NCBI GenBank assembly: GCA_009776625.1
Contig: WRNL01000044.1
Coordinates: 1 to 11,714, forward strand
DNA: 11,714 nt
Origin: Methanomassiliicoccaceae archaeon
GTDB lineage: Archaea > Thermoplasmatota > Thermoplasmata > Methanomassiliicoccales > Methanomethylophilaceae
Reading direction: 5' to 3'
Below the pieces are notes generated by a model, which did no database searches, was not told where the DNA came from, and saw nothing but the letters and a program-made list of their open reading frames with translations. Position numbers and translations under genes: made by a program. This document shows positions 1 to 5,654 of this stretch, in pieces; position 1 is the first letter of the stretch; each line of letters begins with the position of its first letter.

Positions 1-2
1 GG

Positions 3-56
3 CCGGAGACGGTCAAGAGGCCGCGCGGGCGGCCGAGGAAGAACCCCCCCGCATGA
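3..56 (+). CDS. C-terminal end of an AT-hook protein (5' part outside window)
   Basis: The frame opening at base 3 reads PETVKRPRGRPRKNPPA and stops at TGA 54-56. The core RPRGRPRK matches the canonical AT-hook (a GRP centre flanked by basic residues and prolines), a short peptide that binds the minor groove of AT-rich DNA. The family knowledge suggests a DNA-binding or chromatin-associated protein whose hook forms its extreme C-terminus. Nothing is known here about the rest of the protein, which begins before the window. The two other plus-strand frames are also open over these few bases (one ends at 76), so the frame choice rests only on the motif. Seen: the motif and stop. Inferred: that this is a real gene end and that the hook binds DNA. 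Confidence 0.6.
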   Translation, partial: PETVKRPRGRPRKNPPA

Positions 57-177
57 CGGCAGGATGGGGGGCATAGTACAACGATTTGGGAATTCCATAT
101 TACACATGATCTTCAATGATTCTGGAGGGGGCGGGGGGTTATTACGAAACAACTTGCCCATAGTTGACCTACTTGGT

Positions 178-266
178 AAAAATGGTAAAAAATCGGAATG
201 CCTCGCCCCATTGTCGGCGTTCTGTCTATTGCAGGCAGGGGCATACCTGCAGAGGTGCGCCCCTGC
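178..266 (-). terminator. Hairpin plus oligo-T tracts 3' of the PH-like membrane protein gene
   Basis: Just past the stop of the minus-strand gene at 278 lies a nested inverted repeat. The outer arms GCAGGGGC (235-242) and GCCCCTGC (259-266) are perfect, and the inner arms ACCT/AGGT (245-248/253-256) close a 4-nt loop. About 40 nt further along the minus strand are T6 (187-192) and T5 (178-182), which form a direct repeat GGTAAAAA/GGTAAAAAA when read on the plus strand. Archaeal termination is driven mainly by oligo-T, so the T tracts are the likely termination point and the hairpin may stabilise the 3' end. Termination is inferred. Confidence 0.5.
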
Positions 267-277
267 TTGGGGATGAC

Positions 278-736
278 TCATTCCTCTTCGTATTTTTGAC
301 GATTCGGAATCCTGGATTCCAGTTTTGACAAGAACTCCTCCATCCTCACTGGGGCGACGTTGGTCGATTCGTCCTTGCCGTGGCTTATCCGTATCCATTT
401 GATGTTTTTCACTGAACGGTGGCCCCCATCATTGTATATCCTTTCCACCTGCGTGATGGATGAGTAGTATATCTCCTCCTTGTGCCCGAATGCGCCGCCG
501 ACCAGGAGGCCGTTAACCGACAGGACATACTTTTCTTTTGCAACAAAATAGAGAAGAAAAGCTAATATCGGCAGGTACATCATCCTGGAAATCGTGCGAC
601 CATAGTGATTATGGTGAAAAACACTATGATCCATGAAAAAATTGTAATAGATGTGAAAAAACAAAGACAATATACACACCACGGCCAATATGAGAAAAGT
701 GGCGGTCATCCTTGACCTATACACATCAGTCGACAT
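278..736 (-). CDS. Small two-span membrane protein with a PH-like (bPH) domain
   Basis: The product is a 152-residue protein of unknown specific role. Two hydrophobic segments come first (about residues 11-35 and 53-67). They are followed by a soluble stretch, YVLSVNGLLVGGAFGHKEEI, then SSITQVERI and a final APVRMEEFLSKLESRIPN. This order (YxL-x-DGL strand, 'I..SI..V', then 'P.....FL..L..R.P') is typical of bacterial and archaeal PH-like domains of the bPH_4/DUF1200 type, which sit on the cytoplasmic face of the membrane. A GTG at 754 in the same frame would add six residues. I prefer the ATG at 736 because a TATA box at 755-769 lies about 26 nt upstream of it, as expected for a leaderless transcript. 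The gene is a single cistron and its base composition is more AT-rich than the neighbouring homocitrate synthase. The domain call is a recognition by eye. Confidence 0.75.
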   Translation of the reverse strand: MSTDVYRSRMTATFLILAVVCILSLFFHIYYNFFMDHSVFHHNHYGRTISRMMYLPILAFLLYFVAKEKYVLSVNGLLVGGAFGHKEEIYYSSITQVERIYNDGGHRSVKNIKWIRISHGKDESTNVAPVRMEEFLSKLESRIPNRQKYEEE

Positions 737-754
737 AGAAATATATTGAAACAC

Positions 755-769
755 ATATATTTATTATAA
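755..769 (-). promoter_or_regulatory. TATA box of the PH-like membrane protein gene
   Basis: On the minus strand the sequence TTATAATAAATATAT lies directly before the GTG at 754. Its centre is about 26 nt from the ATG at 736, the usual box A to transcription start distance in archaea. The transcript would therefore begin at or beside the ATG (leaderless). No Shine-Dalgarno precedes either start, which fits. Confidence 0.55.
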
Positions 770-782
770 TCTGACTGGAACA

Positions 783-801
783 CCCCCCCCCCAAAAAAAA
801 A
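783..801. repeat. C10A9 homopolymer junction
   Basis: Ten C followed directly by nine A (plus strand), that is T9G10 on the minus strand, about 15-30 nt upstream of the TATA box at 755-769. Such mononucleotide runs slip during replication, and a length change here would alter spacing or DNA shape near the promoter. The T9 could also act as an oligo-T stop for any minus-strand transcript entering from the right. The run is seen; both roles are inference. A sequencing or assembly error in the run length is possible. Confidence 0.6.
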
Positions 802-1120
802 GAGTGCCGCCATTCGAGTGGGTTTTGCCAGAATTCGCTCATTGGTCGTATCGACCTACAAACGACGAGCCTGCATCTCCTCTATGCTCTGGCGGTCTGC
901 TGGAACACGCACAGAATGTCTGCACATCAGGGGACGCTATGAGCAATACCGTGTTGAGCATGGACGCTCCTGATAATTTCCGAACAGCCCACTGCCTGGA
1001 ACCCGATGCAGACTCGCAGATAGCCGCCCTGTTGCACCCAAGGCCGCCCCTACCGAGCGGTAGGCAGGGGTGCCACCCGTTTCTATATAGATGTGCCTAC
1101 ATGTTCCGCATGGCGGTCCG
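802..1120. other. Intergenic stretch without a convincing gene
   Basis: Between the C10A9 run and the homocitrate synthase promoter I see no gene I can support. One open frame (GTG at 804 to 1145, 113 codons) runs through it. It has no Shine-Dalgarno or TATA box placed for its start, contains an implausible mixture of residues, and overlaps both the dyads at 1049-1074 and the downstream promoter. A TATA-like TTCTATATAG at 1081-1090 is a second possible upstream promoter on the plus strand. A diverged gene remnant or an untranslated RNA cannot be excluded. Confidence 0.4.
1049..1074. repeat. Pair of overlapping GC-rich dyads upstream of the homocitrate synthase
   Basis: CCTACCG-AG-CGGTAGG (1049-1064) is a perfect 7-bp inverted repeat with a 2-nt centre. 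It overlaps a second dyad, GGCA-GGGG-TGCC (1063-1074). The two cannot form together, so they are mutually exclusive hairpins if transcribed. They lie about 50-75 nt upstream of the likely TATA box at 1125-1132, so they could instead be a protein-binding site. Function is inference. Confidence 0.4.
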
Positions 1121-1132
1121 AAAGCTTTTAAT
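1121..1132 (+). promoter_or_regulatory. Probable promoter (BRE + TATA) of the homocitrate synthase gene
   Basis: The purine-rich AAAG, resembling a TFB-recognition element, is followed by CTTTTAAT (1125-1132), a good box A. Transcription would start near 1155. That gives a leader of roughly 55 nt that carries the Shine-Dalgarno GGAGGT at 1202-1207. The assignment rests on motif and spacing only. Confidence 0.45.
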
Positions 1133-1211
1133 CGGATGCGAATAATTTACCCCCAGCGAGTGACCGCCTGACAGATGTTTTAGGACTAGGGGGTCAAAGG
1201 GGGAGGTAGAG

Positions 1212-2396
1212 ATGAAGACAGCAGAAGAAGTTAAAGACATACTGAGAAAATTCGACGTGTGCGTCTGCGACACCACGCTCAGGGACGGGGAGCAGGCGGC
1301 GGGGATCGTGTTCTCCAACATAGAGAAGTACAGGATCGCCCAGCTCCTGGACGAGGCAGGAATCCAGCAGATCGAGGCGGGCATCCCCGCCATGGGTGCC
1401 GACGAGAAGAAGGCGGTCAAGCACATAGCCCGCATGAGGCTCAACGCCTCGATACTCGGGTGGAACCGCGCCAACATCGACGACATAAACGCCAGCATAG
1501 ACTGCGGCGTTGATTCCGTGGCGATCTCGCTGTCCTCCTCGGACATCCATATAGAGCACAAGCTCAAGAAGAGCAGGGAGTGGGTCCTCCAGCAGGTGGG
1601 CGAGTGCGTGGCGCACGCCAAGTCCCACGGGCTGTACATATCATGCAACGGGGAGGACGCCTCCCGTGCGGACATGGACTTCCTGGTAGAGTTCGCGAAG
1701 ACCGCCAAGGCGGCGGGCGCGGACAGGTTCAGGTACTGCGACACCATCGGCAGGGAGGATCCCTTCACCTGCGCGGAGAGGGTGGGCAGGATAGTCAAGG
1801 AGGTCGGGATCGAGGTGGAGATGCACACCCACGACGACTTCGGCATGGCGACCGCCAACTGCATAGCAGGGGTCAAGGCCGGGGCGAGGTTCCTGAGCAC
1901 GACCGTCCTGGGCATCGGCGAGAGGTCGGGGAACGCGCCCCTCGAAGAGGCGGTCATGGTCTGCAAGCACCTCTTCGGCAAGAGCACGGGCATAGACCCG
2001 CTGAAGCTGAAGCCTCTCGCGGAGTTCGTGTCGATGGCATCCGGCAGGGAGATCAGCATATCGAAGCCGTTCCTCGGGGCCAACTGCTTCGCCCACGAGG
2101 CGGGGATCCACGCCGACGGCATAATCAAGGATGCCAGGAACTACGAGCCCTACGACCCGAGCGAGGTCGGCCTCGAGAGGAGGATAGTGATAGGCAAGCA
2201 CTCCGGCAGGAACACGATCGTCACCGACCTTTCCCACAGGGGGATAACGCTCTCCGACCAGGAGGCCGTCGACCTACTCGAGAGGGTTAGGAAGGCCTCC
2301 GTGAAGCTGCACAGGAGCATATCCTCCGACGAGCTGCACTCGATGTACAAGGACATGCGGGCGGGCGAGGACCCCTTCGACGACGAGCGCTGCTGA
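1212..2396 (+). CDS. nifV: Homocitrate synthase, NifV-type (DRE-TIM metallolyase)
   Basis: Catalyses acetyl-CoA + 2-oxoglutarate to homocitrate in the cytoplasm. The DRE-TIM signature DTTLRDGEQ spans residues 20-28 (R24 and D25 are the catalytic/metal positions). The metal-binding HTH is at 205-207 in HTHDDFGMATAN. IGERSGNAPLEE (about 235-246), HEAGIH (295-300) and GKHSG (328-332) are all present. EAGIPAMG (55-62), EDASRAD (148-154) and the short 394-residue length, lacking the LeuA regulatory domain, point to NifV-type homocitrate synthase rather than 2-isopropylmalate or citramalate synthase. The start is the ATG preceded by GGAGGT five bases upstream. No nitrogenase genes are in the window. 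In a methanogen homocitrate is also the entry to 2-oxosuberate for coenzyme B (the Aks pathway), so an AksA role is at least as likely as FeMo-cofactor supply. Family call firm; exact physiological role open. Confidence 0.88.
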   Translation: MKTAEEVKDILRKFDVCVCDTTLRDGEQAAGIVFSNIEKYRIAQLLDEAGIQQIEAGIPAMGADEKKAVKHIARMRLNASILGWNRANIDDINASIDCGVDSVAISLSSSDIHIEHKLKKSREWVLQQVGECVAHAKSHGLYISCNGEDASRADMDFLVEFAKTAKAAGADRFRYCDTIGREDPFTCAERVGRIVKEVGIEVEMHTHDDFGMATANCIAGVKAGARFLSTTVLGIGERSGNAPLEEAVMVCKHLFGKSTGIDPLKLKPLAEFVSMASGREISISKPFLGANCFAHEAGIHADGIIKDARNYEPYDPSEVGLERRIVIGKHSGRNTIVTDLSHRGITLSDQEAVDLLERVRKASVKLHRSISSDELHSMYKDMRAGEDPFDDERC

Positions 2397-4127
2397 TCAG
2401 TCGAAGCCGTCCCGGTGCTTGTAGGCGTAGATCACGAGTATGATGGCGATCCCGCCGAGCATCGCCAGTATGTGCTCTACGAACCCTAGGCTGTTCGGCA
2501 CGATGATCAGTATCAGGAAGTCGATCATGAACACGAGCGCCCAGTTGTTTATCCTGACGAACGCCTTGTAGAACCTTATGGAACGGCGCTGGAGGTTCCC
2601 CTCCCCCTTCGCCTCGGCCTTCCTCTCCGAGTCGATGAGCACCTTCTCGACGAACTTGAGGTGCTTTATCAGGCTGTAGAGGGGTATGGCGACCGCCACG
2701 AAGTTCACCGCCAGCACGATGGTGTAGCAGGCGCTGTACGACAGGCTCCCGAGGTTGCCGAAGAGGAAGTTCGTGAGCTCAGACGTGGTTATGAAGAACA
2801 CTATCTCTATCGCGACGATCAGGAGGATGTCCAGGTAGGCGATGGTCATCCTCTCCTTGAACCTGGACGACGTGGACTTGGACGACAGGGCTATCTTCGC
2901 GTAATGGCCGTCCCGTACCCCCTCCACCCTGCTGACGGCGGCAAGGACGGGCGCGGGGGCGTGGCCGGACACGTAATCGCATATCCTGCCGGAGTTCTGG
3001 GACATCACCGGCAGGAGGATCATGGACACCAGCGCGGCGCATATCACGGATGCGTAGAAGGATTCGGTGAGCACCCCTGCGTCCAACCCAGCTTTCGCTA
3101 TTATGAACGCGAACTCGCCCATGGCGACGAGGCTGACGGCCGACATGAACCCTATGCGCAGGGGCTTGTTCCCGACGAAGTACGCGAGGAGCAGGCTCGT
3201 CGTCTTGAGGACGGCGTACACGGCGAATATCAGCAGTATGAGGACTATGTTATCGATGATGTCGCTGATCGCTATCTTCAGGCCGACCGAGATGAAGAAC
3301 ATCGCCATGAATATGTCCTTCATGGGCGTTATGTCGTGCTCGATTATGCTCCTGCAGTTGGCCTGCGACACCACCACCCCCATGAGGAACGCGCCTATGG
3401 CCATGGACATCCCGATCAGGACGGACAGCAGGGCCATGGCGAAGCACATCCCGACCGCAGTCACCAGCAGGACCTCGTCCGGCATCTTGGACGCGATCCA
3501 GTCGAGCACGCGGGGGATGAACAGTATCCCTATAGACACGGCGGCCGCCATGAATATCAGGATGATCATGAACATCCATATTATGGAGTTGAGCTCCATG
3601 ACGCTCCCCACGAGCAGGGGGGAGGCCATAGACAGTATGATCACCTGCGCAACGTCCTCTATGACGGTTATGAGGATTATGGTCTCGACGTCCTCCTTCG
3701 AGAGCTTGCCCTGGCCCTTGAGGACCGCCGTCACGACGGCGGTGCTGGATCCGGATATTATGGCCCCGAATAGCATGGACTGTATGGGGTCCCACCCTAT
3801 GGATATCCCGAACAAGTATGCCCCGATTATTATGAGCGGCAGCTGGATCAAGGCTATTATGACGGCGAACGCACCGGACTTCCTCAGCTTCTTAAGATTG
3901 AGCTCCATGCCGACGCAGAACATCAGCAGGACCAGCCCCATGGACGAGAGGATGCTCACGATCGTCTCGGTCTCCTCGGAGCCGTCGATCCAGTAGTTGG
4001 CGAGGATTATCCCGGCGGTGAGGTAGCCTATGATGGGGGGCATCTTGAGCTTCATAAACACGACTGAGCATATCCCTGCGACGAGCAGGAGGAACGTCAT
4101 GTTCAAAAGAAACGCTGCCTCTTCCAA
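2397..4127 (-). CDS. CPA2/Kef-type cation:proton antiporter with extra C-terminal membrane domain
   Basis: A 576-residue integral membrane protein of the monovalent cation:proton antiporter-2 superfamily, exchanging Na+ or K+ for H+. About 13 membrane spans cover residues 8-376. They include the family landmarks MPPIIGYLTAGIILANY (29-45), LLMFCVGMELN (67-77), SGSSTAVVTAVL (125-136) and an intramembrane acidic pair E157-D158 in VIEDV, where related antiporters carry DD or ND. MFFISVGL (276-283) and MGEFAFIIAKAG (336-347) complete the core. After a hydrophilic link (377-427) come four further predicted spans (about 428-447, 463-486, 527-545, 551-568). The RCK/TrkA-N nucleotide-binding domain usual in Kef channels is absent. 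The frame starts at TTG 4127, preceded by GGTGGA a few bases upstream; the ATG at 4100 (residue 10) is an alternative. The stop abuts that of the convergent homocitrate synthase. The ion carried is not predictable. Confidence 0.85.
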   Translation of the reverse strand: MEEAAFLLNMTFLLLVAGICSVVFMKLKMPPIIGYLTAGIILANYWIDGSEETETIVSILSSMGLVLLMFCVGMELNLKKLRKSGAFAVIIALIQLPLIIIGAYLFGISIGWDPIQSMLFGAIISGSSTAVVTAVLKGQGKLSKEDVETIILITVIEDVAQVIILSMASPLLVGSVMELNSIIWMFMIILIFMAAAVSIGILFIPRVLDWIASKMPDEVLLVTAVGMCFAMALLSVLIGMSMAIGAFLMGVVVSQANCRSIIEHDITPMKDIFMAMFFISVGLKIAISDIIDNIVLILLIFAVYAVLKTTSLLLAYFVGNKPLRIGFMSAVSLVAMGEFAFIIAKAGLDAGVLTESFYASVICAALVSMILLPVMSQNSGRICDYVSGHAPAPVLAAVSRVEGVRDGHYAKIALSSKSTSSRFKERMTIAYLDILLIVAIEIVFFITTSELTNFLFGNLGSLSYSACYTIVLAVNFVAVAIPLYSLIKHLKFVEKVLIDSERKAEAKGEGNLQRRSIRFYKAFVRINNWALVFMIDFLILIIVPNSLGFVEHILAMLGGIAIILVIYAYKHRDGFD

Positions 4128-4154
4128 TAATCCACCCAGAACCGTATATTCTTA

Positions 4155-4170
4155 TCAGTAAAAAATTATT
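4155..4170 (-). promoter_or_regulatory. Possible TATA box of the antiporter gene
   Basis: On the minus strand AATAATTTTTTACTG lies 28-43 nt before the TTG at 4127, which would place the transcription start near 4137. That leaves a very short leader carrying GGTGGA. A second AT-rich element, GAATATAC (4145-4152), is nearby, so the exact box is uncertain. Confidence 0.3.
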
Positions 4171-4250
4171 CGGCGGTTCGTGTTATCCTCCTTCGGCTTT
4201 TTGTGCAGAAACTCCCTCATTGTGCGCCCTACGGCCTCTCTCTGTCTGCC

Positions 4251-4301
4251 AAAAGCCTACGACCCATGTCGGGGCAGCGACCTGCGGCGCACCCCTGGGT
4301 C
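4251..4301 (-). terminator. Long nested hairpin followed by T4, 3' of the tail-anchored protein gene
   Basis: About 20 nt past the stop at 4322 lies a 41-nt inverted repeat. Its arms are GACCCA/TGGGTC (4261-4266/4296-4301), GGGG/CCCC (4271-4274/4292-4295) and GCG/CGC (4277-4279/4288-4290), with one 4-nt bulge. T4 (4251-4254) follows on the minus strand. It resembles the hairpin at 235-266 in its place (just 3' of a minus-strand gene) and its nested GC-rich design. The short T tract makes termination uncertain; RNA 3'-end protection or a repeat element are alternatives. Confidence 0.4.
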
Positions 4302-4321
4302 TGCAGATTTTCAACACAACC

Positions 4322-5140
4322 TCATCTAAAGATTATAGCCAAGGCTGCCACTGCGGCGACCAGCGAAGTGACAAGCATCAGACGGGTGTACCTCAGGGAT
4401 CTTCGGGTGGCTTCCAACGACTCAACAGCTGTGTTCAGCGAAAGTGTGCTGACATCATTAGAGTGCTTCTTGAACCTGACCTCTGACAGGCGCGTGACTG
4501 CCTCGTATATCGTCTCCGCCTTTAGGCGCCTTGTGTCCATTATTTTCTTAATGGCAACCCTCCGGCTGACTTCAAACTTATCGATGTAAATCTCCATGAA
4601 CCTCACGCCATACAGATGGTTTATCTTTGCTATGTTGCACACCTTTATCGCCTCCCCCATCCTATATGCCCAATGCTCTGGCGTTTCCGGTCCCTCTACA
4701 AAGTTTATTGGTATGTATGCTCCAGCATCGGATATCTCCTCCATCATGCTCACAAATGCGTCTGCTATCGATTGCTCGATCCGTGTCGCATCCGACCAAA
4801 TCGGCTGGTTCATTGCTATGCAGTCACAGATCTCATCTGAGCATGAATCGAGCATCTTTCGAAACTCCTTCCAGACCTTCTGTAGCCTTACCTCGGTCGT
4901 CATATCGCTCTCTACTTCGGTTTCTGCAATGCATAGCGAACACATCCCGCGACCATCGTCGCATATGTCTATGTTGACTTTACCCCATGGTGTCGAAACA
5001 ACCACCTTATTCCTGGAGCGATACTCGTACAGGAACTCGCGCTTGCCTTCGTTCTTTTTGATGACCTGTTCAACGTTAGAAGGAGCGCACACGTCACCTG
5101 AAATATTGGGGACCCACCCCCACCAACTGTCTGTCGGCAT
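4322..5140 (-). CDS. Tail-anchored membrane protein of unknown function
   Basis: I do not recognise this 272-residue protein. What can be seen: a Trp-rich start (DSWWGWVP, residues 4-11); a beta-like stretch NKVVVSTPWGKVNIDICDD (44-62) followed by CSLC (67-70), with further Cys at 60, 100, 105 and 107; a largely helical, charged middle and C-terminal half (about 82-250); and one hydrophobic segment at the very end (LMLVTSLVAAVAALAIIF, about 254-271). The last feature suggests a cytosolic protein held by a C-terminal membrane anchor. The start ATG is 15 nt after the stop of the 73-residue ORF at 5156-5377, so the two are probably co-transcribed. No strong Shine-Dalgarno is visible, so translational coupling is likely. 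The Cys residues could bind metal but do not match a known zinc motif that I can name. Composition is more AT-rich than the flanking antiporter and ABC-F genes. Confidence 0.75.
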   Translation of the reverse strand: MPTDSWWGWVPNISGDVCAPSNVEQVIKKNEGKREFLYEYRSRNKVVVSTPWGKVNIDICDDGRGMCSLCIAETEVESDMTTEVRLQKVWKEFRKMLDSCSDEICDCIAMNQPIWSDATRIEQSIADAFVSMMEEISDAGAYIPINFVEGPETPEHWAYRMGEAIKVCNIAKINHLYGVRFMEIYIDKFEVSRRVAIKKIMDTRRLKAETIYEAVTRLSEVRFKKHSNDVSTLSLNTAVESLEATRRSLRYTRLMLVTSLVAAVAALAIIFR

Positions 5141-5155
5141 GACGATCTGCCCTGC

Positions 5156-5377
5156 TCATACGGCGGTCGATGCCGCAGATGGGGGGAAGGGGTGCAAACC
5201 TCTGCCAATGGAGCTGGCTTTGGCGCAAGCTATGCCTTTGTCATTGAGCGTATATTCTGTATACCCTGCCCTATTGAGCTTATCCAGCATCCGCTTGTCG
5301 TCCATGTTCTCTATCGGCATCTCATAGTAATACTTGAAGAATATCTCCTTCATCCTCCTCCCTTCCATTTCATTCAT
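5156..5377 (-). CDS. 73-residue conserved small protein, copy A of a tandem pair
   Basis: Unknown function. The frame is open back to a TTG at 5410. I choose ATG 5377 because GGTGA (5383-5387) sits at correct Shine-Dalgarno spacing and because it gives exactly the same length, and the same MN start, as the paralogue at 5655-5876. The protein has a charged, aromatic N-terminal helix-like part (MKEIFFKYYYEMPIENMDDK, residues 9-28), then LDKLNRAGYTEY (31-42), a single Cys (51) and ASSIGRGLHPFPP (54-66). It has no membrane span or signal peptide, and so is probably a cytosolic one-domain protein. It shares 57 of 73 residues with copy B. The differences cluster at both ends and at 43-50, a pattern of two selected paralogues rather than a recent identical duplication. 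It likely forms an operon with the tail-anchored protein 15 nt downstream. Confidence 0.75.
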   Translation of the reverse strand: MNEMEGRRMKEIFFKYYYEMPIENMDDKRMLDKLNRAGYTEYTLNDKGIACAKASSIGRGLHPFPPSAASTAV

Positions 5378-5423
5378 AATCGTCACCTTGGTTGTTTTCC
5401 TGCTGGACAAACTGCAGATATGC

Positions 5424-5434
5424 TATTATAATAA
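5424..5434 (-). promoter_or_regulatory. TATA box for copy A of the small protein (and downstream tail-anchored gene)
   Basis: The minus strand reads TTATTATAATA, centred about 52 nt from the ATG at 5377. Transcription would start near 5403, giving a leader of about 26 nt that contains the Shine-Dalgarno GGTGA. The box lies just after the stop of the 54-residue ORF, so copy A is probably not dependent on read-through from copy B. Confidence 0.45.
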
Positions 5435-5448
5435 GCCATATGCATCAG

Positions 5449-5613
5449 TTAGAAATAAAGATTGTGCAGGGATTCACGACTTTTGGATGCCACTATGGCG
5501 AAACAACCATCTTCTATTCCAAATAGCGCCATGTGAGAACCCGGCTTGTATCCATTCTTAGCGAAGAGCGATTCTATGTCGGCTGGATGCGCCTTACAAG
5601 GATGATTGGGCAT
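5449..5613 (-). CDS. 54-residue small ORF between the two paralogues
   Basis: A short but well-formed frame: ATG at 5613 preceded by GGGTGAG five bases away (a good archaeal Shine-Dalgarno), ending with TAA at 5449-5451. The product begins MPNHPCKAHPADIESLFAKN, continues GYKPGSHMALFGIEDGCFAI and ends in NLYF. It has a helix-like segment, a Gly-Tyr turn and two strand-like hydrophobic stretches, with no membrane span. It follows copy B by 41 nt, mirroring how the 272-residue gene follows copy A. A weak resemblance (P-x-[DN]-[IV]-E, then K-N) to residues 20-30 of that protein hints that it could be a shortened relative, but this is not secure. Function unknown. Confidence 0.5.
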   Translation of the reverse strand: MPNHPCKAHPADIESLFAKNGYKPGSHMALFGIEDGCFAIVASKSRESLHNLYF

Positions 5614-5654
5614 CTTTCTCACCCACCATCATTTGGCATGATGAACAACCCTAT

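Noticed and set aside
122..137. G-rich stretch with G5 and G6 runs as a possible G-quadruplex
   Set aside because: Only two long G runs are present. Four separate runs with loops are needed for a standard call.
1..161. Minus-strand frame starting at 161 and running off the window
   Set aside because: It begins with a run of prolines from the G-rich tract and lies antisense to the AT-hook motif, with no promoter or Shine-Dalgarno. The AT-hook reading is more specific.
64..276. 70-codon plus-strand frame after the AT-hook gene end
   Set aside because: It runs through G-rich tracts, the T-tract repeat and the hairpin at 235-266, and has no convincing start signal.
804..1145. 113-codon plus-strand frame in the left intergenic region
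   Set aside because: GTG start without Shine-Dalgarno or a placed TATA box. It overlaps dyads and the next gene's promoter, and the composition is not protein-like. Kept only as a mention in the intergenic entry.
1097..2128. Long minus-strand open frame (343 codons) opposite the homocitrate synthase
   Set aside because: It is antisense to a gene with full catalytic motifs. The frame is open because of GC-rich third positions, and the translation has no domain-like pattern.
2661..3773. Long plus-strand open frame (370 codons) opposite the antiporter
   Set aside because: His/Asp/Arg/Tyr-rich low-complexity translation with no start signals; a shadow of the antiporter's codon pattern.
4322..5140. 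Cysteines of the 272-residue protein as a zinc finger
   Set aside because: Only one clear C-x2-C is present, and spacing of the other cysteines does not match a zinc ribbon or knuckle that I can name.
5449..5613. Resemblance of the 54-residue protein to HicA-type toxins (Gly-Ser-His segment)
   Set aside because: The GSH tripeptide is present but the surrounding hydrophobic pattern and the C-terminal part of HicA are missing. The similarity is too weak to name.
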